A stretch of DNA of 5,225 nucleotides from Chloroflexota bacterium. GTDB taxonomy: Bacteria; Chloroflexota; Dormibacteria; CF-121. Both the position numbers and the translations under genes were made by a program. Numbering within the stretch: the stretch's first letter is position 1; each line of letters begins with the position of its first letter. Of this stretch, positions 1 through 5,225 are shown one piece after another. The notes under the pieces were generated by a model. It was not told the DNA's origin and searched no databases. It saw only the letters and a list, made by a program, of their open reading frames with translations. The DNA lies in the NCBI GenBank assembly GCA_005882525.1, contig VBGO01000228.1, forward strand, positions 1 through 5,225, read 5' to 3'.

Positions 1-2261
1 TGCGCGGCCAGCAACTTTTCCTTGAGGCCGCCGATCGGCAGGACCTTGCCTCGGAGCGTGATTTCGCCGGTCATCGCCACGTCCCGCCGAACCGGCCGGT
101 CGGTGAGGACCGAGACGACGGCCGTCGCCATCGTGATCCCGGCTGATGGGCCGTCTTTGGGGATGGCGCCCGCCGGGACGTGGATGTGAAAGAAATGGTC
201 CTCGAAGAAGCCCGGTTTGAGGCCCAGTTCCAGCGCGTGGGAGCGGGCGTAGCTGACCGCCGCCCGGGCTGACTCTTCCATGACCTTGCCGATCTGCCCT
301 GTCAGCGAGAACTCGCCACGGCCCTGCATCAAAATCGCCTCGACCGTCATCACGTCGCCGCCGTACTCGTTGACGGCCACGCCGGTGACGGCGCCGACCT
401 GGTCCTCCAGCTCGGCGACCCCGAACTCGAAGCGCGGCGGTCCGAGGTAGGCCATCAGGTCGCTGGGCTCCACCGTGACTTTTTCGGTCTCGCCCTCGGC
501 GATGCGCCGGGGAATCTTGCGCGCGATGTTCGCGATCTCGCGCTCCAGGTTGCGCACCCCGGCTTCGTGCGTATACTCGCGAATCAGCAGCCGCAAGCTG
601 GCCTGCGGTAGCGCCAGGTTCTCCTCTGTGAGGCCATGTTCGCGCAGCTGCCGCGGCACCAGGAATTGCTGTGCGATATGCATCTTCTCGTCTTCGGTGT
701 AACCGGGGAGCCGGATGATCTCCATCCGATCGCGGAGTGGCGGAATGATCGTGTCGACGACGTTGCCGGTGGTGATGAACAGCACCTGCGACAGGTCGTA
801 GGGCACTTCCAGGTAGTGGTCGGAGAAGTCCTTGTTCTGCTCGGGATCGAGCACCTCGAGCAGCGCGGAGGACGGATCGCCGCGCCAGTCGGCGCCCACC
901 TTGTCGATCTCGTCGAGCATGAAGACCGGGTTGCGCGCCCCCGCGACTTTCATTTGTTGGAGGATTCGTCCCGGCATGGCGCCGATGTAGGTTCTCCGGT
1001 GACCGCGGATCTCGGCCTCGTCGTGGATGCCGCCGAGCGAGAGCCGCACGAACTTGCGCCCCAGGGCCCGGGCGATCGACTTGCCAAGGCTGGTCTTGCC
1101 GACGCCGGGCGGACCGACGAAGCACAGGATGGGCGACCGCAGGCTCTGCGAGCGCTGCCGGACGGCCATGTACTCGAGGATCCGTTCCTTGATTTTTTCG
1201 ACGCCGTAGTGGTCTTCGTCCAGGACCTTGGCCGCCAGCTTGATGTCCCAGGTCTCGGCGACCGGGCCACCCCAGGGGAGGGCAATCAGCCAATCGACAT
1301 AGGTCCGGATGATGCCCACCTCGGGTGAGGCAACCGGGATGCTCTGCATCCGGTCGACCTCTTTCAAGGCGCGCTCCTTCACGGCATCCGGCATGCCGGC
1401 GGCTTCAATCTTTTCGCGTAGGTTATGCAGCTCGGCGCCTTCTTCGTCTTCGCCGAGCTCTTTGCGAATGGCTTTGAGCTGCTCGCGCAGGATCTGATCC
1501 CGCTGGAGCTTGCCGATCGTACTCTGGACCTCGTTCTGGATCTTGGCCTTGAGCTCCAGGATCTCGACCTGCTTGCTCAAAAAGAGGGCCAGCAGGCGCA
1601 GCCGCTCGAGCACGTTGGGCGTCTCCAGCAAGTGCTGCTTCTGCTCCAGCGTCTGATCGGGCGCCGCCGAAACCAGATCGGCCAGGTAGACCGGGTCATC
1701 GGTTTTCGACACGGTGGCCGCCACCTCGGGCGCCACCGCGGCGCCGGACTCGACGTATTTCTCGTAGAGGCTCTTGACCGAGCGCATGTGGGCCTCCATC
1801 TCGAGGCCCTCCCCCACCTGGTCGCCCATCACCTCGATTTCGACCTCGATGAACGGCTTGAACTGGGTAAAGCCCAGGATCCGGGCCCGCTGCACGCCCG
1901 CCACCAGCATCTGGACGCCGGCGGGGGTCTGCCGCATGCCGTTGATTTCCGCGATTGCGCCGATCGAATAGAGATCCTTTTCGACTGTGTCGTCGATCTG
2001 CGGATCTTTCTGCGCGACCAGCAGCACCTGCTTGTCGCGGTCCATGGCGGCCGTGATGGCCGCGATCGAGGTCCGCCGGCCGACCGACAGCGGCACGATC
2101 AGCTTGGGAAAGACCACGTCGTCCCGCAGCGGGACCAGGGGAAGTCGCCGCAGGTCAGCGGAACGCTCCCTCCTCTCTTGCGCGGGCGCTTCAGTGCCAT
2201 GCGAGCGTTTGAGACGTTCCGGGTCGGGGTGGGGGGTCTGCTCTTCCGTTGCGTCGGCCAT
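1..2261 (-). CDS. lon: ATP-dependent Lon protease (LonA), C-terminus cut by window edge
   Basis: Cytosolic AAA+ serine protease that unfolds and degrades misfolded and regulatory proteins. The 753 codons in the window hold a hydrophilic N-terminal extension (about residues 1-36), the LAN substrate-binding domain starting at LPLVPLRDDVVFP, and a helical linker with likely coiled coil (about 220-320). The AAA+ module has Walker A GPPGVGKT (383-390), Walker B MLDEID with D450/E451, and DRMEII near the arginine finger. The S16 protease domain has catalytic Ser706 in KDGPSAG and Lys749 in GGLKEK. These positions equal E. coli numbering plus 27, so the core is collinear with E. coli Lon (784 aa) and roughly 60 residues are missing on the left. 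The ATG at 2261 is chosen because an in-frame TAA (the ftsH stop) lies two codons upstream and no better start follows. It lies three bases after ftsH in the same frame, so the two are probably translationally coupled. One deviation: the usual Trp of GLAWT is Val630. Confidence 0.97.
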   Translation of the reverse strand, partial: MADATEEQTPHPDPERLKRSHGTEAPAQERRERSADLRRLPLVPLRDDVVFPKLIVPLSVGRRTSIAAITAAMDRDKQVLLVAQKDPQIDDTVEKDLYSIGAIAEINGMRQTPAGVQMLVAGVQRARILGFTQFKPFIEVEIEVMGDQVGEGLEMEAHMRSVKSLYEKYVESGAAVAPEVAATVSKTDDPVYLADLVSAAPDQTLEQKQHLLETPNVLERLRLLALFLSKQVEILELKAKIQNEVQSTIGKLQRDQILREQLKAIRKELGEDEEGAELHNLREKIEAAGMPDAVKERALKEVDRMQSIPVASPEVGIIRTYVDWLIALPWGGPVAETWDIKLAAKVLDEDHYGVEKIKERILEYMAVRQRSQSLRSPILCFVGPPGVGKTSLGKSIARALGRKFVRLSLGGIHDEAEIRGHRRTYIGAMPGRILQQMKVAGARNPVFMLDEIDKVGADWRGDPSSALLEVLDPEQNKDFSDHYLEVPYDLSQVLFITTGNVVDTIIPPLRDRMEIIRLPGYTEDEKMHIAQQFLVPRQLREHGLTEENLALPQASLRLLIREYTHEAGVRNLEREIANIARKIPRRIAEGETEKVTVEPSDLMAYLGPPRFEFGVAELEDQVGAVTGVAVNEYGGDVMTVEAILMQGRGEFSLTGQIGKVMEESARAAVSYARSHALELGLKPGFFEDHFFHIHVPAGAIPKDGPSAGITMATAVVSVLTDRPVRRDVAMTGEITLRGKVLPIGGLKEKLLAA

Positions 2262-2264
2262 CTC

Positions 2265-4217
2265 TTAGACCTGCGCCCCCGCATCGGTGACCGCCGGCCG
2301 GAACGGCTTCGGCACCGCGATCCCACCTTCCAGCGCCCGCGGCCCGATCAGTCGTGCGATCTGGTCCTCGTCCAGGACTTCCTCCTGGAGCAGGGCGGTG
2401 GCGAGCGTGTCCAGCCTGGCGCGGTTCGCGGTCAGGATGCGCTCGGCCGTCTCGTAGGCGTCGTTGAGCAGCCGGGTCACTTCCTCGTCGATGATGGCTG
2501 CCGTGCGCTGGCTGATATGCGGGTTGCCCGCCAGCTCACGGCCCAAAAAGACGGCCTGCGGCGAATCGTCGAAGGAGAAGAGACCCATCTTCTGGCTCAT
2601 GCCCCAGCTAACGACCATCCGGCGGGCGATCTCGGTCGCGGTCTCCAGGTCGTTCTGCGCACCGGTCGTGATCGAGCCCAGGGCCAGCTGTTCGGCGGCG
2701 CGTCCACCGAGCGCCATCGCGATCCGCGCCTGCAAATACTCTTCGGAGAGGTTGTGACGGTCATCGGTCGGAATCGACTGGGTGACCCCCAACGCCTGCC
2801 CACGCGGGACGATCGTGATCTTGTGGACCGGGTCCGACTGGGGCTGGTACCAGGCGACCAGCGCATGCCCCGATTCGTGGTAGGCGATGACGCGCCGCTC
2901 CGACTCGCTCAGGTAGATCTTGCGTTCCGACCCCAGCACGACGCGGTCGAACGACTCTTCGAAGTCCTGCATCGCGACCGTGGTCCGGTTGGTACGCGAG
3001 GCATGCAGCGCCGCCTCGTTCACCAGGTTGGCGAGGTCCGCGCCCACGAGCCCGGGCGTCGAGCGGGCGATGATGTCAAGGTCGACGTCGGGCGCCAGTG
3101 GCACGCTGCGGGTATGGACTTTGAGGATCGCGGCGCGACCGCGACGGTCGGGACGGTCGACGACCACGCGACGGTCGAAGCGACCGGGGCGGAGCAAGGC
3201 GGGATCGAGCACGTCGGCACGGTTCGAGGCAGCGACCACGACGACGGCCTCGCGTTGATCGAAGCCGTCCATCTCGACCAGCAACTGATTCAGGGTTTGC
3301 TCCCGCTCGTCGTTGCCGCCGCCAAGGCCGGCGCCGCGCTGGCGGCCGACGGCATCGAGCTCGTCGACGAAGATCACCGAGGGCGAGTGCTTCTTGGCGT
3401 CTTCGAAGAGGCTGCGGACTCGCGAGGCACCGACGCCGACGAACATCTCGACGAACTCGGACGCCGAGATGCTGAAGAAGGGCACGGCCGCCTCGCCGGC
3501 GATCGCCCGAGCCAGCAGCGTCTTGCCGGTCCCGGGCGGCCCGATCAGGAGCACGCCTTTCGGCATCCGGCCGCCGAGCTTCTGGAACTTGGCCGGATCG
3601 CGCAGGAAGTCCACCATCTCCTGCAGCTCGAACTGCGCCTGCTCGACGCCGGCGACATCATTAAATGTCGTCTTGGGCGTCCCCGGCTCCTGCAAGCGGG
3701 CCCGGCTGCGCCCGAAGGAGAAGATCCCCTGCGCCGCCTGGCCGCTGCGCCGGACGAACCAGATCCAGATCGCGATCAGCACCAGGAACGGCAGGAGGCT
3801 GATCAGCAGGCTGCCGATGCCGCCGGTGTCGGGCTTGACCGTCGTATCGACGTTGTTGCTCTTGAGCAAGGGCAGGAAGGTCGGGTCGGTCAGTCCGACG
3901 TTGTCGGGAACGGTCGCCGTGAACTGGGTATTGGTCACCCCGTTGTAGGTGGCCTGGGACTTGAGGTCACCCTGGGCGGTCTGGCCCTGGATCGTGATAT
4001 CGGAGACGTTGCCCTTCTCGACCTGGCTGACCAGCTGGGAATAGGTGAGCTCCACCCGGGCCGGGCCGCCGAGGCGGCTCAAGAAGGGGGACAGCAAGAT
4101 CACGATGTAGAGGCTCAGCCCGGCGAGCAGCGCCAGGCGCAGCCAGGAACCCGGCTGGCGCGGGGTTTGCGGCGGCTTGGGGAGTTGTGGCGGCTGGTCT
4201 GGCCGGAATTGCGCCAT
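2265..4217 (-). CDS. ftsH: ATP-dependent zinc metalloprotease FtsH
   Basis: Membrane-anchored AAA+ protease of 650 aa, normal length for the family. It forms hexamers and degrades misassembled membrane proteins and short-lived cytosolic regulators. Order of parts: Pro-rich cytoplasmic N-terminus (1-23), membrane segment 1 (about 25-45), extracytoplasmic domain (about 50-133), membrane segment 2 (about 134-154), and a basic linker. The AAA+ domain has Walker A GPPGTGKT (226-233), pore loop FVGVG (259-263), Walker B VIFVDE (281-286) and second-region-of-homology arginines R343 and R346 in LLRPGRFDR. The M41 peptidase domain has HESGH (447-451), with Asp523 in QNDLETAT as the likely third zinc ligand. 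Most FtsH proteins have HEAGH; Ala to Ser at the variable position keeps the catalytic residues. The ATG at 4217 lacks a Shine-Dalgarno but has a -10-like box 6 nt upstream, suggesting a leaderless mRNA. It is first in an operon with lon and divergent from a tRNA-Ala gene. Confidence 0.98.
   Translation of the reverse strand: MAQFRPDQPPQLPKPPQTPRQPGSWLRLALLAGLSLYIVILLSPFLSRLGGPARVELTYSQLVSQVEKGNVSDITIQGQTAQGDLKSQATYNGVTNTQFTATVPDNVGLTDPTFLPLLKSNNVDTTVKPDTGGIGSLLISLLPFLVLIAIWIWFVRRSGQAAQGIFSFGRSRARLQEPGTPKTTFNDVAGVEQAQFELQEMVDFLRDPAKFQKLGGRMPKGVLLIGPPGTGKTLLARAIAGEAAVPFFSISASEFVEMFVGVGASRVRSLFEDAKKHSPSVIFVDELDAVGRQRGAGLGGGNDEREQTLNQLLVEMDGFDQREAVVVVAASNRADVLDPALLRPGRFDRRVVVDRPDRRGRAAILKVHTRSVPLAPDVDLDIIARSTPGLVGADLANLVNEAALHASRTNRTTVAMQDFEESFDRVVLGSERKIYLSESERRVIAYHESGHALVAWYQPQSDPVHKITIVPRGQALGVTQSIPTDDRHNLSEEYLQARIAMALGGRAAEQLALGSITTGAQNDLETATEIARRMVVSWGMSQKMGLFSFDDSPQAVFLGRELAGNPHISQRTAAIIDEEVTRLLNDAYETAERILTANRARLDTLATALLQEEVLDEDQIARLIGPRALEGGIAVPKPFRPAVTDAGAQV
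2270..2272 (-). promoter_or_regulatory. weak Shine-Dalgarno of lon inside the ftsH 3' end
   Basis: On the minus strand an AGG (part of CAGGT) lies 8 nt before the lon ATG, within the last two sense codons of ftsH. It is only a short match. With the ftsH stop three bases from the lon start, translation of lon most likely depends partly on ribosomes finishing ftsH. No promoter-like sequence was seen at the junction. Confidence 0.5.
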
Positions 4218-4223
4218 AGGCTT

Positions 4224-4254
4224 AGTCTATGCGGCCGTCATGAAAACAAAACAA
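4224..4254 (-). promoter_or_regulatory. candidate promoter of ftsH-lon, leaderless type
   Basis: Minus-strand TAGACT (4224-4229) matches TATAAT at four of six positions and ends 6 nt before the ftsH ATG. A weak -35 candidate TTGTTT (4249-4254) is 19 nt upstream of it. A start 6-7 nt after the -10 would fall at the A of the ATG. No purine-rich Shine-Dalgarno is present between the box and the ATG. A TANNNT box directly upstream of the start codon is the known arrangement of leaderless genes in Actinobacteria and Deinococcus. The start-site position is inferred, not measured. Confidence 0.45.
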
Positions 4255-4270
4255 GAGCGTTTGAGTACAA

Positions 4271-4297
4271 CCCAGCCTGGGAGCATTCCCGGCCCAG
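4271..4297. repeat. nested inverted repeats between the ftsH and tRNA promoters
   Basis: CCCAG-C-CTGGG (4271-4281) is a perfect 11-bp dyad. It overlaps GGGA-GCAT-TCCC (4279-4290), and a third CCCAG arm follows at 4293-4297, which can also pair with the central CTGGG. The two CCCAG copies start 22 bp apart, about two helical turns. The block lies where a -35 element of the tRNA promoter would be and upstream of the ftsH promoter. It could be a protein-binding site. I recognise no known operator consensus. Confidence 0.4.
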
Positions 4298-4301
4298 AAC
4301 T

Positions 4302-4307
4302 TATAAT
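4302..4307 (+). promoter_or_regulatory. consensus -10 box of the tRNA-Ala gene
   Basis: A perfect TATAAT ends 8 nt before the first base of the mature tRNA. The expected start is at 4314-4316, where G4316 is the first purine, so the precursor would have a 5' leader of zero to two bases. No recognisable -35 lies 16-18 nt upstream; that space is filled by the inverted-repeat block. The core TTATAA is self-complementary, so the opposite strand also reads TATAAG (4300-4305). Confidence 0.65.
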
Positions 4308-4315
4308 CCCGACCT

Positions 4316-4391
4316 GGGGCGATAGCTCAGCTGGCAGAGCGCCGCACTCGCATTGCGGAGGTCGAGAGTTCGAGTCTCTTTCGCTCCACCA
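4316..4391 (+). tRNA. tRNA-Ala, anticodon CGC, with encoded CCA
   Basis: All four stems fold by eye. The acceptor is GGGGCGA with TCGCTCC, including a G3:U70 wobble, the main alanine identity element. The D stem is GCTC/GAGC, the anticodon stem CCGCA/TGCGG, and the T stem GAGAG/CTCTT with loop TTCGAGT. The seven-base anticodon loop CTCGCAT places CGC at 34-36, which reads GCG (Ala). The discriminator is A at 4388 and the CCA tail (4389-4391) is in the DNA. The body is 73 nt without CCA. The GCG codon it reads occurs repeatedly in the flanking genes. No intrinsic terminator (hairpin plus T run) follows before the convergent pilin gene. Confidence 0.96.
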
Positions 4392-4433
4392 CCCCGGGCC
4401 GGGTTGGCCGCGCCTGAACCGAGGGCGGATCAC

Positions 4434-4682
4434 TTAGTGGCAGTGGTACTTGTGACCGTGGAGGACCGCCGGGTTTCCGTCCGGGCAGGTGTAGACGGCG
4501 GTCCCACCGGTGTCGTCGGGGTTCATGAGCGTCTCCTCGATGTCCTGGAAGGTCGCCGTGACCTGGTTGCCGGTGACGGCGAGCACGCCGATGCAGACGC
4601 AGGCGACCAGCACCAGGATGATCGCGTACTCGACCATCGACTGGCCCTTACGCATCGCCTGCTGACGCAACCAATGACCCAT
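4434..4682 (-). CDS. Flp-type (type IVb) prepilin-like small protein
   Basis: An 82-aa protein that looks like a Flp/Fap (Tad) pilin or pseudopilin, the subunit of thin adhesive pili or a related surface structure. It has a short basic leader ending at G13, then QSMV and E18-Y19, which is exactly the G/XXXXEY prepilin peptidase site of the Flp family. One hydrophobic helix follows (about 20-38), then VTATFQDIEETL, typical of Flp. The predicted mature form is 69 aa. The tail after about residue 53 is unusual: Cys66 and Cys81 could form a disulfide loop, and the last eight residues, HGHKYHCH, contain four His and one Cys. The ATG at 4682 is supported by GGAG 8 nt upstream. Met10 is an in-frame alternative but would leave only a three-residue leader before the cleavage site. 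No tad assembly genes are in view, so membership of a Tad system is inferred. Confidence 0.85.
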   Translation of the reverse strand: MGHWLRQQAMRKGQSMVEYAIILVLVACVCIGVLAVTGNQVTATFQDIEETLMNPDDTGGTAVYTCPDGNPAVLHGHKYHCH

Positions 4683-4690
4683 GCTTTGTG

Positions 4691-4694
4691 CTCC
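4691..4694 (-). promoter_or_regulatory. Shine-Dalgarno of the pilin gene
   Basis: Minus-strand GGAG lies 8 nt before the ATG at 4682. It directly follows the 3' arm of the 24-bp inverted repeat, so a hairpin in the mRNA, if transcribed in full, would abut the ribosome-binding site. It fixes the upstream ATG rather than Met10 as the start. Confidence 0.7.
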
Positions 4695-4718
4695 GGGGCC
4701 ATCCGGCTGGATAGCCCC
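4695..4718 (-). repeat. 24-bp inverted repeat upstream of the pilin gene
   Basis: On the minus strand the arms GGGGCTATCC and GGATGGCCCC pair over all ten positions, with one G-U wobble, around the four-base loop AGCC. On the plus strand the same position is a C-A mismatch, so as RNA the structure favours the pilin-mRNA strand. No T run follows, so it is not an intrinsic terminator. It overlaps the last base of the candidate -10 box and covers the expected transcription start, which makes a repressor operator as likely as a 5' UTR hairpin. Confidence 0.6.
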
Positions 4719-4726
4719 CTATATCA
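4718..4726 (-). promoter_or_regulatory. candidate extended -10 promoter of the pilin gene
   Basis: Minus-strand TGATATAGG reads as an extended -10 element (TGN followed by TATAGG, four of six matches to TATAAT). It lies 35 nt before the pilin ATG. The sequence 17 nt upstream (AAACGG) is a poor -35, as is common for extended -10 promoters. A start near 4711 would fall inside the 5' arm of the inverted repeat. Confidence 0.4.
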
Positions 4727-4805
4727 CTAAACGTACGCAACCGTTTCAGGCCGTGTTACAGGCGGCCGGCCCGAGTTCAACCCATCGAGAGTTGTGCCCG
4801 AGCCG

Positions 4806-5225
4806 TTACGCCGCCGCCGGCAGGACGCGGTTCTCTGCGTCCGCCACCGCCGCCGCTTGCGGAATTCGGGCAAAGGCTGCCCAGATCAGGAGGGGGGCAG
4901 CCCCCGCCACCACCACGACGATCCGGGCGAGCAGCATCTGGTTGATGGGCGCGGCGAGTAGCAGAAAGGCGCCGATGCTGACCACCCGGCCGATCCCCAG
5001 GCACAGCTCCTGGTGGACGATGTAGTCGTAGCGCATCGCCTGGGGCGCCGGATCGCGGTCGATCACCTGCAACGCCACCGGCGCCAGGGCGTTCCCGTGC
5101 AGTGGGCCACCGATCGCGCGTAGCAACCCGAAGCCGACGATCGCCCAGGCCGTCAGGTAGAGCGGCAACAAGAAGGTTGAGAGCACCAGCAGCGCCCCGC
5201 CGACCAGGGCGCAGGCGATCCGATG
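4806..5225 (-). CDS. C-terminal part of a probable MFS transporter, start outside window
   Basis: An open frame of 139 codons enters from the right edge and ends at TAA (4806-4808). It is strongly hydrophobic, with about four membrane segments: roughly residues 3-22 and 24-42 of the visible part, then 78-92 and 100-119, followed by a short polar tail rich in Ala. The stretch RYDYIVHQELCLGIGR (65-80), between the second and third segments, resembles the loop motif (REx-LNxGR type) of some 12-helix major facilitator proteins, and the layout fits the last four helices of such a protein. A GTG at 5184-5186 could serve as a start, but the frame is open and still hydrophobic upstream, so the gene is more likely truncated by the window. 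Substrate cannot be judged. It is 123 bp upstream of the pilin gene on the same strand with no clear functional link. Confidence 0.65.
   Translation of the reverse strand, partial: HRIACALVGGALLVLSTFLLPLYLTAWAIVGFGLLRAIGGPLHGNALAPVALQVIDRDPAPQAMRYDYIVHQELCLGIGRVVSIGAFLLLAAPINQMLLARIVVVVAGAAPLLIWAAFARIPQAAAVADAENRVLPAAA

Noticed and set aside
636..1328. A 230-codon plus-strand frame opposite lon
   Set aside because: It is another antisense shadow, here opposite the ATPase and protease domains of Lon, with no recognisable motif.
2169..2174. Minus-strand AGGAGG inside the lon N-terminal codons as evidence of an internal start
   Set aside because: No ATG, GTG or TTG follows at a usable distance in the lon frame; the sequence arises from consecutive Arg codons.
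4227..4241. A four-residue leader peptide frame (ATG ACG GCC GCA TAG) before ftsH
   Set aside because: It has no ribosome-binding site, overlaps the candidate -10 box and would not be transcribed if ftsH is leaderless.
4261..4266. TTGAGT as an HspR/HAIR heat-shock operator near ftsH
   Set aside because: Only one half-site is present; the partner ACTCAAG seven bases downstream is missing.
1425..4325. A 966-codon open frame on the plus strand antisense to ftsH and lon
   Set aside because: It lies entirely opposite two well-conserved genes plus their upstream region. Stop-free antisense frames are expected in GC-rich genes with G/C third positions. Its product (rich in His, Asp, Arg, Gly, Leu) shows no recognisable domain and has no plausible ribosome-binding context.
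4353..4730. A 125-codon plus-strand frame overlapping the tRNA and the pilin gene
   Set aside because: It begins inside the tRNA and runs antisense to the pilin, which has a ribosome-binding site and an exact prepilin motif on the other strand.
4741..4770. GGCCG/CGGCC hairpin after the transporter gene as a terminator
   Set aside because: The stem is only five pairs with a nine-base loop and no T run follows on the minus strand.
5184..5186. GTG as the start of a complete 126-aa membrane protein
   Set aside because: The same frame stays open and hydrophobic to the window edge, no Shine-Dalgarno precedes the GTG, and the visible part resembles only the end of a transporter.

Overview
This GC-rich window carries two AAA+ protease genes, a tRNA gene, a small pilin gene and the end of a membrane transporter gene. 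All protein genes lie on the minus strand and only the tRNA is on the plus strand. I cannot name the organism. The GC content, the protein sequences and an apparently leaderless promoter with a TANNNT -10 box would fit a Chloroflexota or Dormibacterota-like lineage or another high-GC Terrabacterial group. That is a weak inference from general impression, not from a marker.

Positions 1-4217, read right to left, form an ftsH-lon pair. FtsH (650 aa, complete) is the membrane-anchored zinc AAA+ protease. Lon follows after only three bases and runs off the left edge just past its catalytic lysine, so its last part (about 60 residues by comparison with E. coli) is missing. The two genes are in the same reading frame, separated only by one TAA and one GAG codon. 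They are very probably cotranscribed and translationally coupled, which puts membrane and cytosolic protein quality control under one promoter.

Positions 4218-4315 are a 98-bp divergent intergenic region. It holds a likely leaderless ftsH promoter pointing left, a consensus -10 box for the tRNA pointing right, and nested inverted repeats between them. tRNA-Ala(CGC) with an encoded CCA end occupies 4316-4391. It converges on the next gene with no visible intrinsic terminator.

Positions 4434-4682 encode an 82-aa Flp/TadE-type (type IVb) prepilin with an exact processing site and an unusual His/Cys-rich tail. Its upstream region carries an extended -10 box overlapping a 24-bp inverted repeat. 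From 4806 to the right edge is the C-terminal part of a polytopic membrane protein, most likely a major facilitator transporter, whose start is outside the window. No tad/pilus assembly genes, mobile elements, CRISPR arrays or phage genes are visible. I do not see an undescribed multi-gene system here. The most unusual points are the ftsH-TAA-GAG-lon junction, the compact divergent ftsH/tRNA promoter region and the pilin with its operator-like dyad.
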